From Takakia lepidozioides (lineage: Eukaryota > Streptophyta > Takakiopsida > Takakiales > Takakiaceae): a stretch of 64,000 bases of DNA. The stretch covers positions 37,570,001 through 37,634,000 of the forward strand of contig CM060733.1 in NCBI GenBank assembly GCA_030704615.1, written 5' to 3'. Shown here piece after piece: positions 11,315-22,298 of this stretch. A program made the translations under genes and the position numbers. The first letter of the stretch is position 1; the number at the start of each line of letters is the position of its first letter. Under the pieces are notes generated by a model. The model saw only the letters and a program-made list of their open reading frames with translations, was not told the origin of the DNA and did no database searches.

Positions 11315-11789
11315 TTGGAGGCCACTAGAAAACTTTCCCAATCCCTGTCTAGAGCTCTGCCTTTGGAAAGGGCCAGGAAAGAGAAAGCTCTCCTCAAATG
11401 CATCTCCCATTGCCAATGGCTCATAGAGACGGACAAAGTTGGTCCTATGACCCTTCATTCATATCATTTAGCCAAACACAACTTGTTGGAGCTCCGTTCT
11501 CTCAAGGAAGAGAATATGAGAAGGACGGTGGGGGTTAACTGGTCCTTGCATGGTGAAAAGATGTCAACTTACTTTTTCCAGAAATCAAGGCAACGCCAGG
11601 CTTCTTCACATTTGCTCTCTAAGAAACAAGATGAATGTTCCTCTGTCTAGCCCTAAGTCCATGGCAACTGCGGCACATGAGTATTTCGGTACTGTCTTTG
11701 ATCGGCCTCCTGTCACCGATGGCATTCTAGCGAATAGGCAGTTGGTCCTCCAATCTATCCCCAAGGTTCTTGAGCCACAGCACAATCTA
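11315..11789 (+). pseudogene. LINE-A linker between endonuclease and RT
   Basis: Charged helical text such as ARKEKALLKCISHC, KHNLLELRSLKEENMRRTVG and the conserved NWSLHGEKMSTYFFQKSRQR (L1 consensus W...GE..T.FF...R) precedes the RT. The sequence stops at 11,789, exactly at the CACTA insertion, and continues at 24,907. Confidence 0.85.
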
Positions 11790-11805
11790 CACTAGAAGAA
11801 AAACG
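11790..11805 (+). repeat. CACTA left terminal inverted repeat
   Basis: CACTAGAAGAAAAACG; perfect 16-bp match to the inverse complement of the right end, and preceded by the CTA target copy. Confidence 0.97.
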
Positions 11806-12500
11806 TGGAATAATCACTGGCCCTTTAACCACTACTGTCTTTTTCCACTCTATAACCCACTAGTAACCACTTGCCAGTGGTTAATCCCAATGAAATGCCA
11901 CGGTGGCATCACAGACAGTGGTTGGAAGTGGTTTCAACCACTCAGTAGTCCACGTGTAATAAATTGTTTTTATTTATTATTATTATTTATTATTTATTTG
12001 GTAATACATTTTAATTAATTAATATAATATTCCATGTGGGCGAGTGTAGTGGTACATTGTGAGTGGTTATAGACACCTCAGTGATGGGAAGTGGTTGAAA
12101 CCACTTGCTACTCCACGTGTAATAATTCAAATTTTATTTGTGATTTATGATTTGGAAATATATTTTAATTCATAAATATAATATTCCACATGGACGGGGA
12201 CAGTGCACGTTGATCTTGAGTGGTTAAAGACACTTCATTGATTTGTACCACTTTGACAGTGGTGGAGAGTGGGTGGTGAAAGATACTGCAGTAATTGGAA
12301 CCACTATTCTAGTGGTTTCTCATGAGTGGTTGCCTGCAGACAAGTGATTGGTACCACTTTTTGGGTGATACATGGAAAATATTAAGTGGTTTGTGCAGCT
12401 GTGACAGACTTTGAAAAACAGACAAGTGGCCAGACCATTGTGGCATGATGCTATTGAACAAATGGTTCCAACAATAAACTTTATTCTGAATCTGAAACAT
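11806..12500. repeat. CACTA left subterminal repeats (agtggtt / aaccact)
   Basis: The motif gtggtt and its complement aaccac recur dozens of times, often as near-palindromes such as agtggttgaaaccact. CACTA subterminal regions usually carry many copies of a short motif bound by the element's own DNA-binding protein; the motif here is inferred from its density. The matching block lies at 24,060-24,890. Confidence 0.85.
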
Positions 12501-12517
12501 ATTTGTCACCCTCTGAA

Positions 12518-13414
12518 TCACTTTTGCTCAACTGAAATAGCGGTTGGTTGCACAAACGCCGCTTGAATGGTAGCCAACATATCCAGGTCTTCTTTATTTA
12601 GAGCCGTGGCACCATCTAATGACCTAGGTATTGGCTGATCTGATAAGGTGGACGGTGCCTGAAGGCCATCAAAATCTGCATTTTCTCCAATGTCACATTG
12701 ATCGATGTCCGCCACAATCCTTTTTGCTCTTGGATCCTTCCGAAGGACTACCTTACACTCCGAACTTGGGGACTCATCCGAAAAGAACACCTGTTCAACT
12801 TGAGATGGAAAGATGAACGGCTGATCATTGGTGGGTAGCATCCTCCCAAAATTTGCAAGTAGAAAACCATACGAATCCCGCTTCATTGTAGCATTTTGTC
12901 CAACGAGGTTGGCCCTCACCCAAGCACAACGAAATACAATGGGGTGCACTCGTCCATAATCCAATTTGAAGATCTCTTTGATGACCCCAACGTACTCCAA
13001 TGGTGACATGATTGGATTTCTATCACGCACACTATTTCTGCTCTGTTGCTGGAAGACGGATGCAACTCCGGAATCAAAAGAGACAAGAAGACGACTCTCC
13101 GTGTCATCCACTCGATAATGATTTCCATACGCCTTCATGCCACGAAATGAAGCTGATCTCAATGAGGGGGGAGTAGATACATGAATTACATCCGTATCCT
13201 CAACACCCTGCTCAGAGACATGGGCGTAGACTGCACAGCGTATCCATATCGGTAGGGGTGGAAACTCCAACAAATGAGGAGGGTATGGCGCCGGAAGGCG
13301 GCAGTGACGTCGACGATTGGCACGCCACTCACGAGCACATGCCTCTTTGTCTGCAGTGAACTCTACCTTCTTTGTTGCATACTTTTTGTCACAAAATGGC
13401 AACAAGAATGACAC
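12518..13414 (-). pseudogene. CACTA DUF4216 domain
   Basis: YGNHYRVDDTESRLLVSFDS, YVGVIKEIFKLDYGRVHPIV, FRCAWVRANL and the following F-G-R block match DUF4216, the C-terminal domain of plant TNP2 transposases. The frame is open for 298 codons and ends in a polar tail, making this the best preserved part of the transposase. Confidence 0.9.
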
Positions 13415-13630
13415 ATGTTAGCAATGAAGTGTTGCATTACTTTGCAAAAAATACCTAGCATGAATGATACTTTGAAAACCACTGGATGAGTGAGCAGAAT
13501 GACTTGTAAATGAACATGCTCTTCTAAAAAGTCACTCACTTAGACATTCAGTTACTACAGAAGTGGTTATCATCACGATGAACCACTGACATTTGTGACT
13601 TTGTGGGTGGTTCTATTACACTGGTGACAG

Positions 13631-14224
13631 TCACAATTGCATTTGAACTTGATATGAATAAGGTGCAATGAAAAGAAGAACTCGCTGCACCCAATGAACC
13701 ATCACATTGGTATTGTTAAGCACATACAAATGTGTTGCATCTCTCTCAACTCCACTCATGTCCCGCTTTTTGCCGACACCTTCCAAGACCTCGTTCTCAA
13801 CCCCTTCCTCCGCATTTGCATCCCAAATCCGCCGTTGAGTTGCATCAAATGATTGCATATACTCACTCATGAACCCCATGGCCTCATCAAGAACATACCC
13901 TGCCGCCATACTCCCTTCTGGCTTTGCATAATTCCTAACGTATCCCTTGAGATCTTTCATGTAACATTCCATGGGATACATCCACCGTGAAGACACCGGA
14001 CCACATGTGTCTAGTTCATCTACGAGATGAACTAGCAAATGGGTCATGACATCAAAGAAAGAAGGGGGGAACTCTTTCTCTAACAGACACAAGGTTATAG
14101 CAACATCCTCACGCAATGAATCTATTTCATTAGGTCCCATACTTTGGCACAAATCCGGCGGAAAATGCGACTCACACGCATAATGACCCCACGTGGGCCT
14201 GGAGCCATGCAATGACGAATACAC
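13631..14224 (-). pseudogene. CACTA DUF4218 domain
   Basis: Contains LREDVAITLCLLEKEFPPSF, FDVMTHLLVHLVDELDTCGP and VSSRWMYPMECYMKDLKGYV, the diagnostic DUF4218 block that follows the TNP2 core in plant CACTA transposases. The first ten or so residues of this frame are out of register with 14,236-14,619. Confidence 0.92.
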
Positions 14225-14235
14225 ACAGGTAAAAT

Positions 14236-14619
14236 CTATTGCATTAAAATGTGATAATCATGGGACTTCATACTCGTCAAATGTTTCCTAGACGGGTGTA
14301 TGTGTTTTTGAAATGCACTTGCAAATCCCGAAGGAGTTTTGATAGCCCCCAAAGTATCAAGAAATATCGTGATTTCAGCGGGAGTGAGAACATACGGTGC
14401 TGTTGGTTTCATGATACGTGAAGGGTTCTGTGGATCAGGCCGAAGCCATAGGTGACGTCTGATACCGATTACCTCCATGTCGTTCCTCACCTTCACCGTG
14501 TCCTTCCGTCCGAAAATTGTCTTCAACAAATTTTCACAAAAATTCTTTTCGCAATGTATGGGATCCAGTAAGCAGCGTTGCAACAGATCCTGCAATTGGT
14601 GACACCATTTCAGGAACAT
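14236..14619 (-). pseudogene. TNP2 core, C-terminal part
   Basis: DPIHCEKNFCENLLKTIFGR matches the family's D..H..KN....L..T.L block, followed by KDTVKVRNDMEVIGIRRHLW and YVLTPAEITIFLDTLGAIKT (consensus Y.L...E...F...L...K.P.G..S). It leads into DUF4218 after a break near 14,230. Confidence 0.9.
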
Positions 14620-14921
14620 TTCGACAGATTGCAGTCCTATACAAATCAGATTCCTTTATGAGCACTGTATACTTCCATGTCTAAAGTGGTTGTGATGCAT
14701 GACAGTCCCTCCTCAGTGGTTCAAACAACTCATTTAGTGCATTATTAGCCTCTCAAGTGATGTCAACAACTTCCTGAGCATCATGGATACTATCTTTTAC
14801 CACTCAACGAGTTATTAATGTGAAGTCCAAATTACATGCAGTACTGCTACTTTACCACTCGGAAAGTAAGAAGTAACCACTACAGGGGCACTACCTTTTC
14901 CATTTACAAAGAACATTGAAC

Positions 14922-15810
14922 TCAAACAAGTACAAGTGTAGGGGATACCTTCCAGTATGGTAAATCCCATAGGCAGCTGCGCCTTTTGATACCATGAACC
15001 TTGGCTGGATGAACTTCAGCATCAGGAAAATCACGGGGGTCAAGGTCATAACCTTTAGCCTCAACACTAGCGGCCTCTTGTTCAACCGGTGTGAACAGAT
15101 GTGGCTTCGCACGCATCTCCACCTGTCCATTGAAGTGTATGCGGTTCCTGTGGTATGGATGGGCCTGAGGGAGGAACCTGCGGTGACCTTGGTAGACAGT
15201 TTGGCCTAGAACTTTTGAGTGTCTTGCATCTACATGAGGACCGCATACTGGACACCTTTTGTAGCCTTTTGTGACACATCCTGCAAGTAGGCCATAAGCA
15301 GGAAAATCGTGGATGCTCCACAGTAGTATAGCGCGTAGTATGAAGGTTCTCTCACCAACAAGTTTGCATATGTCATATGCCCGAACCCCCCTCCACAAAA
15401 CAAGTAACTCCTCCATCAGTGGTGCTAAGTACACATCTATGTGCTCACTTGTAACTGATTGCTTTCCTGGAATCAAGAGAGTAAGCATGACAAAGAACTT
15501 CTTTGTAGTGAGTCAGGGAGGTAGGTTGTATATCAGCGTCAACACTGGCCATGTTGACCAGCAATTGTTCTTATCACCAAACGGGTTGACTCCATCAAAG
15601 GAAAAACCAAGCCTTACATTGCGAGGCTCTGCTGCAAAGTCGAGCCAAGTAGCATCAATGTGTTTCCAAGCCTTTGAATCAGCTGCATGGTGCACAAGGC
15701 CATTGTTGCTTGCATTTCGATTGTGCCAAGTCATTAATTTTGCAATAGAGAGCATCTATACATACGCAAAAGGCGTGGTATCAATGGAAAATGGCAAAAC
15801 ACCTTAACAG
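14922..15810 (-). pseudogene. TNP2 core (Transposase_21)
   Basis: Hallmark text RLGFSFDGVNPFGDKNNCWS and TWPVLTLIYNLPP near 15,560-15,515, then LTLLIPGKQSVTSEHIDVYL, LAPLMEELLVLWRGVRAYD, LWSIHDFPAYGLLAGCVTKG and KRCPVCGPH. The first catalytic-type Asp is in SFDG and the second in SIHDFPAYG, as in the RNase H-like core of CACTA transposases. The two halves are open in sequence from 15,755 down to 14,922. Confidence 0.93.
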
Positions 15811-16339
15811 GTACCTTGGATCTCCCCACATTTTTGAATCGGGCGCTTTGACACTTGGGGCAACTCTCTGAAGCTTTCAAGTCCCCCCTAAACAACACAC
15901 ACCCCTATGGGCAAGCATCGATCTTCTCATAAGCAAGCCCAAGCTTGCTCACCATGGTCTTTGCATGGTAGAAAGATGTGGGTAGTACGTTTGGTTGTGG
16001 CAACAAGGTTTTCTGCAGCAAAGAGAACATTTCATCCGCAAAGCCATTCGTAACCCCATGTGTTGCGCATAGATTCATTATAAGCATGGTGGATGCAAGC
16101 TTAGAGGATTTACAGCCTTCATATAAAGGTAGACATGCCTCTTCCAATGAGATGGGATCATTAGTGTGAGAGTCCCCACCCGCAACCGGGTCATGGGCTT
16201 CTGGTGGGATGTTTGTGTCACCGGGAACATCTAGGTCATCTAATTCCACTTCTGCCCCATTTCCAGTTTCAGTTGTGTCTATGATCTGAAAGGTCTCTTG
16301 GATCATACGCTGTACCTCAACATTTTTGTCCAATTCTCC

Positions 16340-16639
16340 CTATGTCTGATGATTTGCTAAAGCTACGTCGTCACCAACCACCACGGCCGTGTCTTCCCAT
16401 TCATCGTCAGAAGCATGCCTCCTTGCTCCTCTCCAGGATCTGAACGCAAGGGATCTATGATTGGCCATTAGATATTTTCTCACTGTCTCTATAGAGACCG
16501 GTCGTCCACCCTTACAGTGATTGCAAGGGCATCTTAACTTGTTGAGACCATACTCTCGACACCGCGCAACCTCACGCAGAAAAAGAGCATCGTCGCGTTG
16601 TTGTAATCTCAGCACGGCAGCTACTCTGTCAAGCTCCAT
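16340..16639 (-). pseudogene. TNP2 N-terminal transposase-associated domain
   Basis: Residues 36-66 read KLRCPCNHCKGGRPVSIETV and RKYLMANHRS, matching the zinc-like domain (RCPC..C.......V..HL..) at the start of TNP2 proteins. The frame begins MELDRVAAVL; an upstream exon may add residues. The frame closes at the TAG discussed for the whole gene. Confidence 0.88.
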
Positions 16640-17100
16640 GATGCTAAGGAATTCCTTTCCTGGTATGAGGGGAGAATCAAGATTAATATACCAAGTCCCT
16701 AAAAAGCAAGAATTTCAACAATCTACTGTACGTCTCTACTCATAGAGTTGAAAGGTACCACTTTCTAAGTGGTTGTTTCACACCTCATATTTCTACTTTA
16801 GAACTACAAAAAGAGCGAGTTGCCTCTTGTCATCTACAAACCACCTTCTTAGCAATATTCAGAGTGGATTGAATCACTACGTGGTGACCTAGGAGACCCT
16901 ACTTCTAGGTACAAGTTATAGTGCTTTAATATAGGAGGTCTTGAAGTTTGTGAGCAGTAGCCCAGCCCATCATATGCATTTGTAGTTAGCACAAAGCCGT
17001 TAGCCCATTTGTTGTCATGTGCTTATATCTACAGCCTCCTCCATCGCTCAATCTGAATGTGCACTTGTAGGGTTTAGTTAGGCTCAGTCTCTTTTCAATT

Positions 17101-17319
17101 TTGCTGAAGGAGAGTGCAGGTTCTATGGCAGCGAGTGAACGCAGCCCAAAACATTTGAATGACGATGGCACCGGAGGCGATTTGGCAAGAGCACCTGGTT
17201 CAGCAGAGAGTGAAAGTGGAGGAGAAGAGGATTCACTTCCCCAAGAGAATGCGATGGTGGAATATGAACGGTGTCGTGCTATCAGGGTAGCTGAAAACAA
17301 AGCTTGTTTGTTGGATTAG
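17101..17319 (+). CDS. Possible 5' exon of the CACTA second gene
   Basis: Plus-strand open frame MLKESAGSMAASERSPKHLN with a Ser/Glu/Gly-rich acidic middle. It lies just across a 460-bp gap from the start of the divergent TNP2 gene, and the similar acidic frame at 17,836-18,140 follows. No known domain. It is placed in the second gene from position and composition only. Confidence 0.35.
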   Translation: MLKESAGSMAASERSPKHLNDDGTGGDLARAPGSAESESGGEEDSLPQENAMVEYERCRAIRVAENKACLLD

Positions 17320-17835
17320 AGCTCCAAGGGCACTGCACTGTAAGTCGAAGCTGTCTCCCTGCTCGAATACTGTTCATGCGATAATTCATTCCCTCCTTCA
17401 TTGCATCGTTCCCTCCTTCCCTGCACTTGCAATGCGATCGCAGCACCTGAGCCGAAAGATGGCCTCCCCTGCGTTGCTTCCACGCCAGACTTACGTCTGT
17501 TTCATGAAAGGTAGTTGAGGTCCCAAGAGCCCCTAGAAGACTGCCATATCAGCAGGATGTAGTGGTTATGGACACTAGTGTAGTGGTTAATATGTACCCT
17601 AATGATTTTTTTTTAAAAAAACGACGTGTCCACATCCCATCTCTGCCATTGGATGGACGTGGACCGTCAGATGCAACCCGGCACTTGGACAACCTCATGT
17701 CTCTCACGCGAGCGTACTAAGTGTGCGTGCTTCGCTTTTTGAGCTTCCTGGGCTTGTGAGGGCGTTTTGTTGTGAGTGACCCGGGCGATTGTGGGAGAGT
17801 AGAGAGAAAGAAAGACCCCGCGTACTGCCCGCTAT

Positions 17836-18147
17836 GTGTGGAACGGCCTAGTGCGAAGGAGTACTCGTTTGAGGGAGAGGAGTCATGTTCACATGGGGGT
17901 GGTGGAGAATGAGTCCAACACCTTGGAGACCAACCCGGGGGAGGATAGTGGAGCGACTCCTAGTGCTGACTACTCAGCAAAGAGCGAGAGCACGGACGAG
18001 GAGGAAGACCAGAGTGCTGAGAAAATTGTCGTTCGCATGACTCCTTCCAAGTGGCCCTTAAGGACATCCACCCCAACCAAGGAGGGTAACAAGCCCGCGG
18101 TGGGATCCCTAAGACCCCTTTTGTCTCTGTCTCTATCTCTCTCCCTC
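17836..18147 (+). CDS. Possible exon of the CACTA second gene, acidic
   Basis: Reads RRSTRLRERSHVHMGVVENE followed by an acidic run KSESTDEEEDQSAEK and a basic KEGNK tail. Low complexity, charge-alternating sequence typical of the disordered N-terminal part of TNPA/Ptta-like proteins. It ends in a CT-rich tract where LINE-B has inserted (18,163), so any transcript of the second gene must now cross that insertion. Confidence 0.4.
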
Positions 18148-18162
18148 TCTCACCCTTAGTTC

Positions 18163-18740
18163 ACATAGCTATGTCACTGTTAATGGACAGAAGTCCAACT
18201 TCTTTGACATAGACCAAGGTGTAGCTCAAGGATGTACTCTCTCCCCTCTGCTCTTCAATGTTTTCATCAATCAACTCCTCGAGGATGTGGAAAGTGAGGG
18301 ATTTGGGTTAAGGGTGGGTGATACCACCATACCAGCCCTTATGTTCGCGGATGACTTCGCAGGCATAGGAGATACTCCAACCAATCTCCAGGAGTTGATT
18401 GATTGCGCAAAGAGATACTTTGATCTTTGGGGGCTAGAGGCTAATGTCAGCAAATGTGTAGTGGTAGCATTCAACGACAGAGGAGAGGGAGGAAGTGATC
18501 TTAAGTGGCAGTGGGGTAGCCAAGAGATCCCGGTCCTCCCTTCCTACACTTACCTGGGTGTTCATTTTTCCTCCAATTGTAATTGGGATGCACATATCCG
18601 GAAAGTTGCTCAAACTGGCAAGGGCAAAGCTCTGGGGCTCACTAAATTTTTCCACTACAGAGGGGTCAACTCTAAGGTTAAGAAAACAATGGTTTGTCGC
18701 GTTATTAGACCTGCCTTGGAGTACGGATCTGCTAAATCCA
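18163..18740 (+). pseudogene. LINE-B reverse transcriptase fragment
   Basis: RT finger/palm blocks: VAQGCTLSPLLFNVFINQLL (block with G-C-x-L-S-P), LMFADDFAGIGD (FADD in place of the YADD active site), LWGLEANVSKCVVVAFND and YTYLGVHFSSNCNWDAHIRK. These are standard non-LTR RT motifs. Starts mid-domain because of 5' truncation; ends where the antisense PPR piece begins. Confidence 0.93.
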
Positions 18741-19239
18741 TTGCAAGCACAAACAAAGGTAACCTGGTCTGGCTTCATCCCTTCCCACAGCATTTGCTCA
18801 TAGGTCTCCAAAGCCTCCAGACCACACCCATGCTGGGCATATCCAGCAATCATGGCATTCCATGAAAATACATTTCGCTCAGCCATTTTGCCAAACACTC
18901 CCTTTGCATCCTTCATACTCCCGCATTTGGCATACATGTCCACAAGGGTATTGTTCAGACTCATATCTGGTACTTTCATGATGTCAGCATGTACCTCTTT
19001 GCCCTTTTCCAAGGCTGCCAGGCTAGCACAAGCATTACAAACACAAATAAACGTCACCTGGTCGGGCTTCACCCCTTCCTGAATCATTTGGTCATATGTC
19101 TCCAAAGCCTCCATCCCACAACCAAGCTGGGCATATCCTGTGATCATTGCATTCCATGCCACAACATCTCGTTCACCCATATTGTTGAACACTCCCTTTG
19201 CATCCTTGATGCTACCGCATTTGGCATACATGTCCATGA
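18741..19239 (-). pseudogene. Antisense PPR fragment inserted in LINE-B
   Basis: On the minus strand from 19,239: MDMYAKCGSIKDAKGVFNNM, ERDVVAWNAMITGYAQLGCG, ALETYDQMIQEGVKPDQVTF, KGKEVHADIMK, VDMYAKCGSMKDAKGVFGKM, AERNVFSWNAMIAGYAQHGC and KPDQVTFVCACNG. About two PLS repeat sets, open without stops for the whole length and then running on into antisense LINE sequence. No start-to-stop gene, no introns. The same family as the 5-7 kb PPR sequence. A 5-bp tccat occurs at both edges, which may or may not be a target duplication. Confidence 0.93.
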
Positions 19240-20192
19240 TAACTCCAACCAGGCTAAGTGGGGGTGCTTAAGGAGTGTATGTGCTCCAAAACAGCCAATG
19301 TGGCTATTCGGGGTGAGTTTGGCATTCCGTCCTTAAGCTCCCGACGAGATGAATTCAAGGTCAGATGGTGGGGTCAGCTGCAACATATGCCCAAGACCAG
19401 ATATCCTAAGTTAATTGACTCTACATCTTGGAAACAAGACCGCCCTGTCAAACATGCTAAGTCCTGGTAGAAGAGATTGCTAGAGATTCTCAAGGACCTG
19501 GACCTGGATCCGCAAGTCTTGACCCTGCTGGATAAATCTGACTTAGAGGCTGTAGTGTCCAAAGCCATGTCTGTTGCCATGAGATTGTCTGATGAAAATG
19601 AAGTTAGGCAAAAAACTTCCTGAACTTGTTTCCAGTCAATGACATGGGGGAGGACATCTTGGATGACCTCAAGGGTCTACCCACTCTCGGCACTAGACTG
19701 AAATTTAAACTCAGGGCAGGAAGCCTACCTTTGAACAGCGAACAGAAGCAGAGAGGAAAGGGAGAGTGCAATTGCCCGTTGTGTGGGCAATCTGAAGACA
19801 ATATTCATTTTCTGATACACTGTCCGGGGTTCTCTCACCGAAGAGACGCTCTCTTCAATTCTATCAAGGGAATTGTGCCTGTACCCCTGTTTACCAACTT
19901 TTGAAAGTCTCGAGGCTGAGCCAAAAGCCCAGGCCCTCCCGAGGCCTAGATTTTGGGCAAATCACACACAACAGATTGATGCTTGTGTGAAGGGATTTCT
20001 AGAGAATATCTGGAAAACCCGGATTAATTCTTTATATGAAGGTAAGTCTTACTACCAACGTCAGCCCCTGACAGAGGTAGGTTCTATTCCTTTTGTGAAC
20101 TAAGAAACTGGGCGCGGAATTGAATCGCTAGTTGGCAATTCAATTGTCAATGGCCACAAGGCTACGGCAAACAACATCTTATGAGTACAATG
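19240..20192 (+). pseudogene. LINE-B C-terminal region
   Basis: Continues the LINE after the PPR piece: NSNQAKWGCL, SLSSRRDEFKVRWWGQLQHM, DLKGLPTLGTRLKFKLRAGS and the zinc-type CPLCGQSEDNIHFLIHCPGF (C-x2-C-x8-H-x4-C), then FWANHTQQIDACVKGFLENI. Breaks: a stop near 19,470 (KSW-stop) and frameshifts near 19,620 and 19,900. Same region as 59,307-60,139, where it is uninterrupted. Confidence 0.92.
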
Positions 20193-21020
20193 TCACCCTT
20201 AGTTCCTCTCAGATTGTGGAAGCAATTGAGCATTTTCATGATGTGTAGGGTTTAGGGTAGGGTTTTGTGTAAAGCAGAGGTAGAGGCAGAACCGAGCAAG
20301 GTTTAGGGTAAATCTAAGTGAGTAAGAGGCTGGGGTGTATGGCGGAGGAATGATCTTTGGAGTGATGAACTGATGGAGAAGGGAGTGTGTGGGGCTGGAC
20401 TGAGAGTGAGGGCGAGGCTGGAGAATGGCTCATGAAATATATATGCTTACAGTAACTGAGATGGTGATTGGTTTATATAACCAAGCCTATTACTACTATG
20501 ATTGGCTTGTGAACTTAAGGCATGATTGGTTGATTGTTTCATTTCAATCCTGATATGCTTTGAGCCTGGTTCCGGAGATTTATCTCCAGACCTGCAATCT
20601 GCTTTTGTGATGAGTTTACAATCTGCATATATGGTGGTAAATGTTATATATCAAACCAAGGTTCTTTCCTAAATGTGAATGACCTGGAAACCTTGTTAGA
20701 AAGATGAATGGCTCACGAGTTGGACTATGTATGGCTTGACCCATGGATTAAATTTCAAAGGGTTAGAACATGTGTTAGGGTTTTAATACTGAATGGATGT
20801 GGGACATTGCTAGGGCACCAGAGCATGACATTTCATGCATTCACGCCATTGGATGCCAAACTTTTTTTGGCACGTTGGGCCAAGGTTTGTATGTGTTCAC
20901 GAACTGCCAACCTTGTTCGTTGCCCGGTTGACCTTATTTTCCATAATTGCTAACTTTGTGGGGTGGAGGGGCTTGTGTTAGGCTGCATCAAAGTGAGCAA
21001 AGGAAGGGGGGACTGAGGCT

Positions 21021-21446
21021 GTGGCGAATGCTACTGATCCACCTACGACATGGGTGCAACAAGGCTCGAATGGCCCATGGGTGCAATCCAGAGGTGGGCA
21101 AACATGGTTGCAGCAAGGACCACCTACCTCGCAGCAGCCCATGGCCCCTCCACAAACGACAAACATGTGGTCATGGATTCCAAGTGGGTCCAATAGAGGA
21201 CCCCAAGGAGCTTGGGTACAAGGAGGTGCCCAAACTTGGGGCCCTCCATGCAACACTGCTGGTGGGCAGTGGGCAGGCCCCCTTTTAATGGTGCTGCTCC
21301 TCCATTCACCCCCCCTGCTGGTGATGATCGAGATTCCACACAGCAAGGGGATGTGGCGTCGCAGGCTGCAAACAAAAAAAGACAAAAAAGGCTGGCTGCA
21401 AAGGAACATAAAACTGATGCGAAAGCCCGCAAATCTGTTGGGCTGA
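21021..21446 (+). CDS. Probable exon of CACTA second gene, Gln/Pro/Trp-rich
   Basis: MANATDPPTTWVQQGSNGPW and onwards, with repeated W-x-Q and G-P units, then a basic region KKDKKGWLQ. Two plus-strand frames overlap here (the other, 21,212-21,517, ends KKRQKRLAAKEHKTDAKARK, a basic nuclear-type run), so the true frame is uncertain. Such disordered, glutamine/proline-rich text commonly precedes the Transposase_24 domain. Confidence 0.45.
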   Translation: MANATDPPTTWVQQGSNGPWVQSRGGQTWLQQGPPTSQQPMAPPQTTNMWSWIPSGSNRGPQGAWVQGGAQTWGPPCNTAGGQWAGPLLMVLLLHSPPLLVMIEIPHSKGMWRRRLQTKKDKKGWLQRNIKLMRKPANLLG

Positions 21447-21523
21447 AGCCGCACAAGGTACGACTAAGCTCTAAGGGGGAAGTAGACCAGGGGTGTGAGG
21501 GAAAGGATTACTGGTAGAGCTCC

Positions 21524-21907
21524 TTGCGGGGATTCTGCATCAGATATCTTGATCCTAGCATTTTGCTAGCAGACAAGCAGGAACCCAGTGACATGGCCAA
21601 GGTTAAGGAATCCATGGAGGCGGAGTTTGAGTACTACCCTAAACTTGTGAGCATTGACAAGTTCCAAAAAACATGTGGGAGGATTATAAAAGTACACCGC
21701 CAAAAGTTAAAGCTGGTGTGGTTGGCTGGAGGTCCATGCCCTCCGAGTGTAGAGTCCTGCCATTGGGATGCATTGGTGAAGTACTGGGATTCCCCCAAGG
21801 GCAAGAAAGAGAGTGAGAACATGAAGAGAGCACGATCCAATGTTACCAACCCATCGAGGGTTGGAAGAGCAGGGTTGGCTGGACAGGCCCGACGCTTGGT
21901 ATTATGA
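21524..21907 (+). CDS. CACTA second protein, Transposase_24 (Ptta/En-Spm) region
   Basis: Contains FQKTCGRIIKVHRQKLKLVW, HWDALVKYWDSPKGKKESEN and MKRARSNVTNPSRVGRAG. The pattern W..LV.YW.S...K..SE.NK..R......H..G matches the Transposase_24 family (Ptta/En/Spm), the DNA-binding partner protein of plant CACTA elements. The upstream frame 21,021-21,446 (Gln/Pro/Trp-rich) and the downstream 22,299-22,649 are probably other exons. Predicted role: binding the subterminal repeats. Splice sites were not resolved. Confidence 0.75.
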   Translation: MRGFCIRYLDPSILLADKQEPSDMAKVKESMEAEFEYYPKLVSIDKFQKTCGRIIKVHRQKLKLVWLAGGPCPPSVESCHWDALVKYWDSPKGKKESENMKRARSNVTNPSRVGRAGLAGQARRLVL

Positions 21908-22298
21908 ATATCTGTACCACATTTTAGTATATGTATGTACATATATACACATATATGTGATGGAGTAGGATACCATCTCTGCCCTGTGAGGTGGTTGCAA
22001 ACTGTCACTACAGTCATGTCTTTGTAAACGCCCCACTTGTTTGGATGAATAGGGGCTATTTTTTTTTATTTGTTGTGGCCCTGGTAGAAGAAAGAGAGAG
22101 CACGAAGTCCAAGCATCACTGAGCTGGCACACGCATCAAAGGCGGACAAGGGTTTTCGCTCCCAGTCAATTGGAGGTGCACAGGTAAATGGCGCATGGGT
22201 ATTTTTTTTTTGGTTGCATTCATTTTGTTGGAGCAGTAGTCAGGCCATGCGGGCTGATTATGTCTCTTTCTTTGGCTGTATAGGGAAGGGGCAGTGCG

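Larger units (their letters stand above)
12518..16639 (-). pseudogene. CACTA TNP2-type transposase gene, broken
   Basis: Minus-strand gene with the full plant TNP2 domain order: transposase-associated zinc region (16,639-16,340), Transposase_21 core (about 15,810-14,240), DUF4218 (14,224-13,631) and DUF4216 (13,414-12,518). It is disrupted by an in-frame TAG at 16,340-16,342 (the same frame continues with GELDKNVEVQ), by another TAG at 15,905-15,907 (DACP-stop-GCVLF, where the family has a normal residue), and by a frameshift near 15,750. Stretches around 14,640-14,900 and 13,415-13,630 look like introns holding subterminal-type repeats. The protein would cut and join the element's ends; this copy probably depends on an active relative. 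Confidence 0.9.
18163..20192 (+). mobile_element. LINE-B copy 1, 5'-truncated, with 13-bp target duplication
   Basis: Flanked by the perfect 13-bp direct repeat tcacccttagttc (18,150-18,162 and 20,193-20,205), next to a CT-rich tract. It starts inside RT (DQGVAQGCTLSPLLFNVFIN near 18,205; ADDFAGIGDTPTNL near 18,345), continues after a 500-bp PPR interruption with the C-terminal region (RRDEFKVRWWGQLQHMPKTR; CNCPLCGQSEDNIHFLIHC) and ends with ggccacaaggctacggcaaa ... atgagtacaatg, with no poly(A). Confidence 0.95.

Noticed and set aside
15313-15807. 164-codon plus-strand frame in the CACTA
   Set aside because: Exactly antisense to the conserved TNP2 core, which explains the open frame.
21634-22017. 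Minus-strand frame opposite the Transposase_24 region
   Set aside because: The plus strand carries the family pattern; the minus strand has none.
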